From contig JAUCBJ010005713.1 in assembly GCA_032718475.1 (NCBI GenBank), positions 1-46,582 on the forward strand: a stretch of DNA of 46,582 nt, given 5' to 3'. Below the pieces are notes generated by a model that searched no databases, had not been told where the DNA came from, and was given only the letters and a program-made list of their open reading frames with translations. The stretch is from Nemertoderma westbladi. Lineage: Eukaryota > Xenacoelomorpha > Nemertodermatida > Nemertodermatidae. Below, in pieces: positions 1 to 10,400 of the stretch. The position numbers were made by a program, and so were the translations under genes. Position 1 is the first letter of the stretch; each line of letters begins with the position of its first letter.

Positions 1-1228
1 TGCTTACTGCAATAAAGAAGCTATATCCTTTAATGTTCGCGCTTTCAGACCTTTGGCAGTTTAACCCGCCAAATTAAGATGTCTTCTAGATATTAAATCG
101 CTTTTTAGCCTATGACAAGTATTTGATTCACTACACTAGTCGAAACCAATCCGTGCGCGACCATTCACCCGCTGGATATTCCCGGGAGATTGGGTTCGAC
201 GGTTTAATTTTGTTGCTATGTAAGCCTAATGTATTATTCGACTGACAGTATTATATAATCTCTGACAATATTATTCACCTTAGGTAATATTAACAGTTCC
301 TTTAGGACGTGGCGCTTTATCTACTTAAACAGAGTTATGACTTAAACTACTCACAACGATATGGCTTAATTATAATTCACATATATGGCGCATTCTTTAG
401 GAATGCTTCTTTAACAGACTCACTCATACACAATGCTGCACAATACTGCACACTAATCTGCCGATCTTCACTGATTTTAGTCACATATAAAAGGAACACA
501 GACTGACTCATGTAGGGTCTATCAAATAACATTAGATTCACTTCAAACCACTTTAACATAAGTCACAATCGTTTATCTGTAACCTTTCTCTCTTACCTTC
601 GGTATATCAAGAATATTGGGTGTCGGGGTTATTTCTCGTTATTCCAATATAATAATTCATCAACAAATATAATGAATAACCGACAACAAATAGCAGTATG
701 CAATATTCACAAAGCCAGTTATGCAGTACTGCAGTATGCAGTGATTACGAAATTGCAGAGTGTTTGTTTCGTCAGTTAAAGGATATATGTCCTTGTAATT
801 AAACCTACTAGTGTTGAGCTAAAAAGCATAAAACATAAAACACTAAAAGCCGTTCTTTCGTGGCTTTGAAAAACTCGTGACTACTGCTCTATACGAGTAT
901 ACCAACCACTCTTATTCCACGAAGCTCCCGTTCAACACAGAGAAAGAGCAGTGAGATAGGAAATTTTCAGTTCAGTACTCTGTGATTGGTCAAAATCAAG
1001 GCTAACTCAAAATTCTATTGGGAGATACAAAAACAAGGCTATGACGCAACCTCCCTAGGCTTGTTGGCCGATTAAACAGAGCCCAGATGCCTGCGTACAG
1101 CAAATCAGCCAATAAGCTGGTAACTTGCACTATTTTTAGCTGTAGATCACTTTGAGAGTATTCTTAGCGACTGGGGGGGAACTGGCCAACAAGGCAAACG
1201 AATCAGTTATCCCACAAAAGCTTTTACA
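1..1228. other. AT-rich non-coding stretch, no gene recognised
   Basis: No open frame here looks like a protein; the longest are about 60 codons with no recognisable motif. I see no RNA gene and no clear repeat. It is the left flank of the inverted-repeat transposon that starts at 1229. Confidence 0.5.
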
Positions 1229-1420
1229 TTTGGTTTAACACGTTCAAACATGTATCAAAATTTGCGCTAATTATTTCTGCATTCACCCATGCAACTCATT
1301 TTGGATGAGTACTAAATCCTCCTAGTCAATTAGCCCGATTATTATCGGGGAAACGATAATCAGAGAATATTCAGAGAAAGTATACTCTCTGACATTTGGA
1401 AATATTTACTACAGTTACTA
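1229..1420 (+). repeat. Left terminal inverted repeat
   Basis: Reverse complement of 3478-3668. The two copies diverge after the inner motif ACAGTTACTA. A small internal palindrome, CCCGATTATTATCGGG, lies near position 1340. Confidence 0.85.
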
Positions 1421-1940
1421 AGGTAACTAACTATTCTGTGAACGGCACTCCCTTACATGTATTACCTGGCGTTGTGTAGTTCCTAGGCGACTGACTGTAT
1501 ACACTAAACACGCAGGCACAATCAAGCCGTTTTAAAGCAGCCCCCTGTGTTTTTTTTTAATAAGATTTAGTAGTTTACAGTATGTACCGCCGATGTTCTT
1601 AAAAATGTTAGCTATTTAATACTTATATTCGCAGCGATCGTATGTGAATAGGCCGTCCACCGTGGATGGTGGTACTAGTGTGTTTTGTGCGAGCACACCA
1701 CACCCCCCCCCCCCCCAAATTTGTTATACTAGCTAGTTTTTATTAATTTTAATGTTCTAGAACATATTATCTATTAATTTAATATGAAAATTATGTTATA
1801 GAACAAAACTTTTTTTTATATTAATTGTATATCTTTATAGTAGCTATTTTAAATTTGAAAAATAGTACAGGGATTTAAATAACCATGAAATCTGTAGACC
1901 CATAAATAATATTCTAAGTGCTGCTGAATTTCAACGTAAT

Positions 1941-2984
1941 ATGCAGCCTGGTATACTCTGTGTTCCACCAACTCATACAGAACAGTCGCAAATTATAGAG
2001 GATAAATTGTTTCAGAAGTATTTGCACTGGGTTTTAATACGAATTTTAACGTGTAAAGATCCCTCATTCCCGCAATTCTCTGGATGGAATATTAAGACCT
2101 TACAGCCTCCTGTTGGTTCGGTTATTACTAACAAGGTTGGAAAAACCGAATTGAAATACTTACCCCCCCCCCCCCCCCCCCCCCGTTTCTAGTCCAGTAT
2201 CAGAATTTGGTACGATAAAAAAGGTATTTGGCATAATTTTAAAGCGTTGTGATGTTGTAAAATGTAAATATGCCAATGTTACTGTGGATGTTGGTGCTGC
2301 AATGAATGCGTATCGAGTATTGTGGAATGACCATATTTATATATTTAATAGCATTTTTCTTCACCTAGGGGACTTTCACTTAATGAGGGAATGTTTCGGA
2401 ATTTTAGGAAAATTAATATCAGGCTCTGGGTTTGAAGACATCATAATCAGTCAGGGATTTGTACATATGGGGCGATAAGTAGCATTATATCAACTTCACC
2501 ACATTACAACCGGTGTTGGTACATACATCATTTTTCTGAGTCTCTTGAAAGGCTTATGTTTGAACGATTTGTAATAGAACAACCCGAACTGGAGTGGAGG
2601 ATATCGAAATCAAAGCAAAATTTACGTACTGATCTCGCAAATGAACAATGCGAACACGACAAATACATTTTGCAGCAGTACAGTAAATTTACTAATGACT
2701 GCAAATTAGGACTCCTATGTTTTGGACAACTTGTTACCTTGAAATATACACTGCAATCCAAGCTCTTCACTGCGCAGTACAAACAAATAACTACCATTTT
2801 GAGATTATATGCATGGAAGTACCTTATAGCATGGGCGTTTTCACTAAACAAACAAAACTATTCTCGATTTGGCTCATATTACATCAGAAGTTTAGAGACT
2901 ATTACACGGACATTTAATAGTATTTTACCATCCTACACGCCTTCCAATGTTGATATATTTATTACCTTACAGAAAACTATATAA
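1941..2984 (+). pseudogene. Broken transposon-borne protein, uncharacterised invertebrate family
   Basis: Three consecutive pieces in different frames (1941-2192; about 2200-2478; 2556-2984) read as parts of one protein. The first piece runs into a poly-C tract of about 22 bases (2163-2184), where the frame changes, so slippage there is a likely cause of the break. The middle piece carries VTVDVGAAMNA and, about 20 residues on, LGDFHLMRECFGILGKL. The last carries NYSRFGSYYIRSLE. From memory, this order (an aspartate-containing strand, a G-D/G-FH segment, then N-Y-x-R-x-x-x-Y-Y) is that of large uncharacterised proteins common in cnidarians, molluscs and echinoderms. I cannot name a Pfam family with confidence. 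Its position between long inverted repeats suggests that the family is transposon-encoded. No intact start-to-stop frame remains. Confidence 0.55.
2163..2184 (+). repeat. Poly-C tract inside transposon coding sequence
   Basis: A run of about 22 cytosines separates two frames of the broken transposon protein. Confidence 0.8.
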
Positions 2985-3477
2985 GATATTACTTTTCCTT
3001 TAATACACCCGATTTACTGATATACCTACTTACTTATATTGTAATATATTCATTGATTGCATTGCATTTCTGTTCTGTTCTGTTCTGTACGTTTCGTTTA
3101 TGGCAAATTATATTCCCTCTGGTAAACAAAATTTGTTGCTGTTAAATAAATAATTACAATTATATTGAAGAAATGACAATTTATTTTAGTAAATATCATT
3201 TTCCTAATTGTTAAGAATATTATAACTTTGCTTCGGTTTTTGTCACAACATAATAAGCTACTGTAGTAGAAAAGTTTGAAAACGAAAGTATAAAATTCTG
3301 ACTCTCAGAACGTCAGTTCCATCTTTGTATTATTTTTATAAGAATTTTCAACGATCTGTGACTCAGTTTATGTATAAGCGCATGAATTTTGTATAATACA
3401 TTAAAAAACAATTAATATAATGTAAGGAATCGCCTACACTGGTACACAACATAGGCCTACAGTACATATAGTTGCCT

Positions 3478-3668
3478 AGTAACTGTAGTAAATATTTCCA
3501 AATGTCAGAGAGTATACTTTCTCTGAATATTCTCTGATTATCGTTTCCCCGATAATAATCGGGCTAATTGACTAGGAGGATTTAGTACTCATCCAAAATG
3601 AGTTGCATGGGTGAATGCAGAAATAATTAGCGCAAATTTTGATACATGTTTGAACGTGTTAAACCAAA
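3478..3668 (-). repeat. Right terminal inverted repeat
   Basis: Inverted copy of 1229-1420, ending CGTGTTAAACCAAA at 3668. Confidence 0.85.
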
Positions 3669-4377
3669 GTAGCTACATTTTATGGCAGTTAATGTAAATG
3701 TTGGATTCTTAAAAAAAGTGAATGTATTTTGTTCTCATGTAAATTTATCGCATTTAAAAAATAAAAGTGGCGATAAATTTGTATTTAAATTAATCGCCGG
3801 TCTTCCCTCTATAAGAAAAATGTTCATTTGAAAAAATTGATTGCATTTATATTCAACCAGAGGGCCCAACATAGAGTTAGGTAGGGGTCGGCTAGCTAGT
3901 TTGTTTTTGGCCTGTAGTTCTAGAATGCAAATTAGCTATACCGATCACCAACTGTGTTCTGACGTCTAACATGGTCCTCCATCCAAAAATAATAGTCTCG
4001 TTAATTTACCGAAGGTATTGCGCTTAATGCCGCCAGAGCCCGTACTATAATGTTTGTTATTTTTAAACTATAAAGTGCAGGAAAAAGTTCCCTGATCAAT
4101 ACTAAATAAATTATTATAGTAGCTCCTTAAAGGACGAACCTTTGCCATAGCGTTTAAAGCGCTGGTACAGTATAATGTTGAAAGGGAACCGCCATATTAA
4201 CATGTCTTCATTGTTTGGAAATAAGGAGATGCAGATTGTAGAATAGGCTTGTGATGTCTACGAAATCCAAAACATTGGATTCAATTACTGGAACATTAGC
4301 CTAATATCTTGATGTGGCATTTAATGACGTGTTTGGAGAGAAGGCCTTAATTAATTTTGTAGAATTATTTCTGTAAC
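3669..4377. other. Non-coding stretch, nothing recognised
   Basis: Short stop-rich frames only. It separates the TIR transposon from the first minisatellite. Confidence 0.45.
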
Positions 4378-6329
4378 TTATTGGGAAAGTGACCCATTTT
4401 TAGTTTTAAATAAATGTTTATTGGGCAAATGACTCGTCTGCTTTTTATTGGGCAAGTGGTATATTGGGCAAGTGGTATATTGCATTGGGCAAGTGGTATA
4501 TTGCATTGGGCAAGTGACTCATTGGACAAGTGGTATATTGCATTGGGCAAGTGACTCATTGGGCAAGTGGTATATTGCATTGGGCGAGTGACTCATTGGG
4601 CACTTGGTATATTGGGCAAGTGGTATATTGCATTGGGCAAGTGACTCATTGGGCACTTGGTATATTGGGAAAGTGGTATATTGCATTGGGCAAGTGACTC
4701 ATTGGGCAAGTGGTATATTGCATTGGGTAAGTGACTCATTGGGCACTTGGTATATTGGGCAAGTGGTATATTGGGCAAGTGGTATATTGCATTGGGCAAG
4801 TGGTATAATGGGCAAGTGGTATATTGCATTGGGCAAGTTGTATATTGCATTGGGCAAGTGGTATATTGCATTGGGCAAGTGACTCATTGGGCAAGTGGTA
4901 TATTGGGCAAGTGGTATATTGCATTGGGCAAGTGACTCATTGGGCACTTGGTATATTGGGCAAGTGGTATATTGCATTGGGCAAGTGACTCATTGGGCAA
5001 GTGGTATATTGGGCAAGTGGTATATTGCATTGGGCAAGTGACTCATTGGGCACTTGGTATATTGGACAAGTGGTATATTGCATTGGGAAAGTGACTCATT
5101 GGGCAAGTGGTATATTGCATTGGGCAAGTGACTCATTGGGCACTTGGTATATTGGGCAAGTGGTATATTGCATTGGGCAAGTGACTCATTGGGCAAGTGG
5201 TATATTGGGCAAGTAGTATATTGCATTGGGTAAGTGACTCATTGGGCACTTGGTATATTGGGCAAGTGGTATATTGGGCAAGTGGTATATTGCATTGGGC
5301 AAGTAGTATAATGGGCAAGTGGTATATTGCATTGGGCAAGTGACTCATTGGGTACTTGGTATATTGGGCAAGTGCATATTGCATTGGGCAAGTGACTCAT
5401 TGGGCAAGTGGTATATTGGGCAAGTGGTATATTGCATTGGGCAAGTGACTCATTGGGTACTTGGTATATTGGGCAAGTGGTATATTGCATTGGGCAAGTG
5501 GTATATTGCATTGGGCAAGTGACTCATTGGGCACTTGGTATATTGGGCAAGTGGTATATTGCATTGGGCAAGTGACTCATTGGGCAAGTGGTATATTGCA
5601 TTGGGCAAGTGACTCATTGGGCACTTGGTATATTGGGCAAGTGGTATATTGCATTGGGCAAGTGACTCATTGGGCAAGTGGTATATTGGGCAAGTGGTAT
5701 ATTGCATTGGGCAAGTGACTCATTGGGCACTTGGTATATTGGGCAAGTGGTATATTGCATTGGGCAAGTGACTCATTGGGCAAGTGGTATATTGCATTGG
5801 GCAAGTGACTCATTGGGAACTTGGTATATTGGGCAAGTGGTATATTGCATTGGGCAAGTGACTCATTGGGCAAGTGGTATATTGGGCAAGTAGTATATTG
5901 CATTGGGTAAGTGACTCATTGGGCACTTGGTATATTGGGCAAGTGGTATATTGCATTGGGCAAGTGGTATAATGGGCAAGTGGTATATTGCATTGGGCAA
6001 GTTGTATATTGCATTGGGCAAGTGGTATAATGGGTAAGTGGTATATTGCATTGGGCAAGTGACTCATTGGGCACTTGGTATATTGGGCAAGTGGTATATT
6101 GCATTGGGCAAGTGGTATATTGCATTGGGCAAGTGACTCATTGGGCAAGTGGTATATCGGGCAAGTGACTCATTGGGCACTTGGTCTATTGGGCAAGTGG
6201 TATATTGCATTGGGCAAGTGACTCATTGGGCAAGTGGTATATTTGGCAAGTGGTATATTGGGCAAGTGGTATATTACATTGGGCAAGTGGTATATTGGGC
6301 AAGTGGTATATTGCATTGGGCAAGTGACT
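4378..6329. repeat. Minisatellite with composite 16/21-bp units
   Basis: About 1.9 kb of tandem units built on a 16-mer, ATTGGGCAAGTGGTAT. Main variants are ATTGGGCAAGTGACTC and ATTGGGCACTTGGTAT, and a 5-bp ATTGC spacer often follows the first type. These combine into recurring 37-bp and 53-bp higher-order units. Diverged units at 4378-4440 mark the left edge; the right edge is abrupt at about 6329. Long repetitive frames on both strands are a by-product of a stop-free unit and are not genes. Confidence 0.95.
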
Positions 6330-7497
6330 GCACCCCAATGGAACAGGCTCTATATAAATGAGACGACATAATAAAACATGCTTTCAGTACTAGATCTTTC
6401 AATATCTATTAACATTCAAAGTACATTACAGAATTGCTTCTACACTTATATGAAATTATTTCAAATGCAGTCTCTATTGGTCTATCATTGCTGGTGTAGT
6501 CACCACCCAGCCCATAGATTTATTAAACTTAAAGCTTCCATAAAGACTTGAATTATAGTGATATTCTTCTTTTATTGTATTCCGATATGATGTAATTTTT
6601 ATTTGCTGTTTCTATTTGATTGATATCTGACTTACCCACACTATTCAGTGAACCTGTATCAATATTCACCCGTTTCGGGGACCTAATAGTTAATAATTAA
6701 CTGTTGTAATATTTTATAATAATTATATAGTTGGTGTGTTGTGTTGGGTAGTATAGGTACCTATCATGTTGCAGTAATATAATAATAGTGATTGTATTTG
6801 TAAATAAACGTGTATAAACATTGTTGTATGTTAACATTTATGTTAATTTTGAGAATCATTTGAAGTAAAGGTCATGTTTAATGCCTTTTCGTTTGTAGAT
6901 GAATTGAACGTTTCCTTAAAAATATTGTTCCGGATTTAAAAAAAAGTTACCTACTGTATTGTGATGTGTCTCATCATGACCTACTATAATACGACCTGGC
7001 AAGGTAGGCCCTGGTAGGTCATGGTCTCATTTTCGTCCACAGTATTGAAAGCGCAATAGTAAATTTAGATGTACAAGGGAAAGGATCAGGTTACCATGGC
7101 ACTTTATTCTAACCAAAATAATAAACGATAGTCAGCAAACATTTACAGTTGAATTTTTCCTCGTAATCAGCTATAGTTTGCGTCGAGTTTCTTCAATGGG
7201 GATCAGCTTTGATATGTACTCCCCCCCCCCCCCCCCCACCCACCCACCTACCTGGCATGCTATGCGGGCATGGAAACTAATTAGGAGGAATTTATTAATG
7301 GGTATGCACTATGCGATATACAGTATATATAACTATCACATACCGACCATATACACATTTATTAATTATAATTCCGATAAAGGCATCATGCGTACTTAAC
7401 AGTTCATTTACATTTAAAATTATAGCAAGTAAAATTCTTAATTAGAGTAATTAAATTAAATACCAACAATAAAACAGGGTAGTTAATAATAAAGACA
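6330..7497. other. Non-coding stretch with a poly-C tract
   Basis: No gene recognised. A run of about 17 C lies near 7211-7226, followed by two CCCA repeats. Confidence 0.45.
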
Positions 7498-7840
7498 TTC
7501 AAAATAAGGAATAGCCAATATTTTAATTAATATAATATAACAATTTAAATAAAGTGAAGGGTTGTACTTATGTATATATTAAATTGTCTATCGTGCAATT
7601 GTGTTAAAATTGTGCTAATTAAGTATATATCAGTAGTTTAGTATATAGATATTGTTGAATTGCCATACTGTACGTAATATATATACCATGCACAATATAT
7701 TTAGGCCTACAATCTGTATAGCAGTAAGTCAGTCTACCGGTCTTATCATTGAAAATGACGCCAGTTGGCGTATGAAATATTTGAATTTATTTAAATATTA
7801 TATTATATTAATTAAAATATTGGCTATTCCTTATTTTGAA
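7498..7840. mobile_element. MITE-like fold-back element (343 bp)
   Basis: The left arm begins TTCAAAATAAGGAATAGCC at 7498 and its reverse complement ends at 7840. The arms are about 55 bp, AT-rich, with a few differences. No transposase is present and I see no clear target-site duplication. The element ends 56 bp downstream of the NT5DC1-like stop codon, and its right arm carries an AATAAA on the minus strand (7786-7791) that could serve as that gene's poly(A) signal. Confidence 0.65.
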
Positions 7841-7896
7841 TATTTATATGGCTTACTTTGGTTGTTTGAATAAAATATATAATAAAAAACTGCTTT

Positions 7897-9411
7897 TTAT
7901 CCTAGCCATTGTGTTGGAGCCAGATTCTTGAGAGACTCAAGGTTAATATCAGGATCAGCTGCGAAAACTTGTGCAAGATAATCTAGGGATGGGATCACAG
8001 CTGTTGCGTACTTGGAGATAATCAATGACCATAAGGTTGCAACACCTATCGCTTCAGTATTTGGTACGACCCTTTTATTATCACCATTATCTTTATCTAG
8101 AGTTTCAGTGAAATATGATCCCCAAAGGTTTGAGCAGATTTCATCAATGTAATCGCTCTTTCCGCATTCTGCAGCGAGCTCTTCACATAAATAGACTGTT
8201 TCCCATTGAGTGCGCGATCTAACTGGGAATATATCCGCTCGCAAACTGTCTCCTATGTAAACCACTTTAGGGTGTGGCTTACCTAAGGCTCGAACTATAA
8301 ACTCATTCAGTTCAGTAAAATGGCCTCTGCTATAAACAGTACGACTATCTGTATCCATTACAACCGGCTTATCAAGATCTTCTTTCTGGGATTCAAAGTC
8401 GATGGCATAAAATGCATTGGGATTGTCTTTCGTGAAGAATCCGGGTCCTACGAATTAGGGCCGACGAATTACCCAAAAAACTTCCCAAAATGACAAAAAA
8501 TAATATTTATCATAAACAATATATATATGAAAGATTCAGGTTAACTGTAACAATTTAAATTTTCATGATTTTTGTTTGTTTTACTTTAGGTAAATATTTG
8601 TGTTATTTTGTATTTCTTTTTTTTTTGGGTAATTCGTAGGACCGAAGTATCCCGCTTTTTGTGCGTTACAGATAACAAAATCGAAATACTTTGTCCAATT
8701 AGTGTCATTGAGCGCCGTTGAGGCAACGAGATTGGCATAATCATAATGTGAAGTTGTCAGTAAAAATAAAATCTTTCCTGATACTCGTATATCTAATAAC
8801 CATTGTTTAACTTCATTGGAGCATTGGTCAATGAAACGCTCAGGGTTATTTATTACATTCGGAAACCAATTTCCCCGCTTACATTGAAAATTATCAGGGC
8901 GGTATAAAACACCGAAGCAGGAAATCAAATCGTGTATGATGGGCGCGTAATTTGGCGGCGACTCACACCTTTTGTCCAGAATATCAACTAACTTGGCAGC
9001 GATCAGCACGCCAACAGCATCGAAATTATTATCAAAAAGTCTGTAATTTGAACCTCCTTGATCCTGTGCAACGTTATCACGCAAACTTTGCCAATGTTTC
9101 CAGACACTGTCCTTGTACTTTGATTGAATTTCTTCTGTACTTAGCATTCGTGTACCATGCGAAGCTTTCACTATAACACCTTTATGGTCGACTTTAATGA
9201 AATCTCCATGCTCTATGTCCATGAAAATGCCCCTAAGTATGAAATCAATATCCTTGTCGTCCATCTCTAGAATGCTATCTTCATAACCTTTCTCTTTCAC
9301 CAAGTGCTCCGCCATACCTTTGTAAACAACCCTGTAACATTCCCTGATATTGTACCTCGCGAGAGTGTGATCTAAGTCAAGACCAATCGCATCGCAGCTG
9401 GACAACTTCAT
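7897..9411 (-). CDS. NT5DC1: NT5DC1-like HAD-family 5'-nucleotidase-domain protein, two exons
   Basis: Exons are 8643-9411 and 7897-8447, giving 439 residues; the human family member is about 455. The product is expected to be a cytosolic haloacid-dehalogenase-fold phosphatase of the 5'-nucleotidase-domain group; its substrate is poorly known. HAD motif I is DLDHTL at residues 12-17 with the nucleophile/acid aspartates D12 and D14. Motif II is the LLTTS segment near the end of exon 1, and motif IV is GDSLRAD at 322-328. The start at 9411 is chosen because motif I lies 11 residues in, as in the family; the open frame continues further upstream only into unrelated sequence. Donor G|GTCCTA and acceptor TAG|GA join in phase 1 and keep the frame. 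The intron is a TIR element that adds five residues (GYFGP) before GFF. No other introns are seen, unlike the many-exon vertebrate genes, so a retrocopy is possible. Confidence 0.88.
8444..8643 (-). mobile_element. TIR element forming the NT5DC1-like intron (introner candidate)
   Basis: GGTCCTACGAATTA at 8444-8457 is the exact reverse complement of TAATTCGTAGGACC at 8630-8643. One end carries a second, degenerate copy (CCGACGAATTACCC) just inside the first. Read on the coding strand, the GT of the terminal GGTCC is the splice donor and the AG of TAGGACC is the acceptor. The inverted repeat therefore supplies both splice sites. Flanking coding-strand sequences GGATACTTC and GGATTCTTC match at 8 of 9 positions and look like a target-site duplication, with one extra C at one junction. 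The interior is AT-rich with no coding capacity. The donor lacks the usual GTAAGT context. Confidence 0.8.
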
Positions 9412-9540
9412 TGTTGATTTATTGTAGATAATGACTGCTGTAGATAATGAATTATATACTATAGGCGGGCGCCAGACAGTGAGAAAGATGGAAAATAATA
9501 ATAGAAAATAGGAACAGTTTATTATAATCAAAACTAGTTA

Positions 9541-9553
9541 TATAATATAATGG
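9541..9553 (-). promoter_or_regulatory. Possible TATA-like element upstream of NT5DC1-like gene
   Basis: On the minus strand an AT-only TATATTATATAA-like string lies about 130 bp upstream of the chosen ATG. The region is AT-rich throughout, so this is weak evidence. Confidence 0.15.
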
Positions 9554-9618
9554 AATGAATGATGCCTTTCGTGGCGTACAGTAAGCATACTCAAATGATA
9601 ACTATTTATGACGAATAC

Positions 9619-9732
9619 GGGTCTTGAGCCACGGCTAATATAAAATATTATTAGTCTACCATAGGTGAAATAGCTATATTATGGTAAACTAATAATATTT
9701 TAAAATAGCCGTGGCTAACTGGCACAAGACCC
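9619..9732. mobile_element. Short fold-back element (114 bp)
   Basis: GGGTCTTG at 9619 pairs with CAAGACCC at 9725-9732. Inside these, CCACGGCTA...AAAATATTATTAGT...TACCATA forms long imperfect inverted arms around a short loop near 9670. It sits about 210 bp upstream of the NT5DC1-like ATG. Confidence 0.65.
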
Positions 9733-9805
9733 TTACTCACAGGTACAGATTATGGATTTACGGGCCCCTGGCAGTCCCAACTTACGGGCCCCTAACCCTA
9801 CTACC

Positions 9806-9815
9806 CCCCCCCCCA
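9806..9815 (+). repeat. Poly-C tract
   Basis: About 10 consecutive C, one of several C runs in the window. Confidence 0.6.
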
Positions 9816-10111
9816 CACCAATAGGGTTGGTGGACGAAAAAATTGTTGGGTTAGAAACAATTGAATACGGGGTAACAAGGTGCACTGAATCGAATGGCAG
9901 GGTGTGTTTTTTGTAAAACACGAGGAAACGCTCGAAATGACTGGTTTAATTAAGTAAGCGCGGGTCGCCAATTTTGAATATCGACTGTGATTGGCTGCTA
10001 CCGATTAGACGTCACTACACTGATAATTTTTTATCTTTGTTCTATGGATAGAGATTTTCGTCTCAATCATTTCACACGTGGCTTTTAACAATTGAAAGCG
10101 GAAAGTATTGC

Positions 10112-10389
10112 GCCCATGTGAAGAATACCAGGATTTCACTTTTCGGTCGACTTTTTATTGGAATTTTATATGAAGATTTTTTATTTTTTTTTATTTATCT
10201 TTATTAAGTGTTTTATAGCGCTTAGTTCTGTCTTATAACCTGTACATATACTAATTCGTTTATTGTTTTGGTTAGATTCAGCCCTTCTGTAACCTGTGGT
10301 TTTGGTGAAAATAACCTGGTATTCTTCACATGGGGGTAACCGCAAAGTGAAATATAACGGCAGAAAGTCTGGTATTCTTCACATGGGCC
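10112..10389. mobile_element. MITE with 20-bp TIRs and ~10-bp target-site duplication
   Basis: GCCCATGTGAAGAATACCAG at 10112-10131 is the reverse complement of 10369-10388. Direct repeats AAGTATTGCGC lie at 10103-10113 and 10390-10400, fitting a 9-11-bp target duplication. The right end carries a second internal copy of the terminal motif (about 10315-10335), so this end is duplicated, as in the NT5DC1 intron element. No coding capacity. Confidence 0.75.
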
Positions 10390-10400
10390 AAGTATTGCGC

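Larger units (their letters stand above)
1229..3668. mobile_element. DNA transposon with ~191-bp terminal inverted repeats
   Basis: The block starting at 1229 with TTTGGTTTAACACG reappears as its reverse complement ending at 3668. The match runs about 191 bp and I could find no mismatch by eye. The 2.06 kb between the arms holds broken coding sequence on the + strand (1941-2984), whose conceptual protein resembles a widespread uncharacterised invertebrate protein family. No convincing target-site duplication is visible: the left flank ends CTTTTACA and the right flank starts GTAGCTACAT. Identical arms imply recent movement or gene conversion, in contrast with the decayed interior. The superfamily is not assigned. 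Confidence 0.75.

Noticed and set aside
309-506. 65-codon + frame with an overlapping minus frame
   Set aside because: Short, no start context or homology that I recognise.
4365-6361. Repeat proteins on both strands
   Set aside because: Artefact of the 16/21-bp minisatellite.
8581-8642. Continuation of the NT5DC1 frame past the TIR to a stop near 8581
   Set aside because: It would truncate the protein before HAD motif IV; the in-phase splice to 8447 recovers the rest of the family domain.
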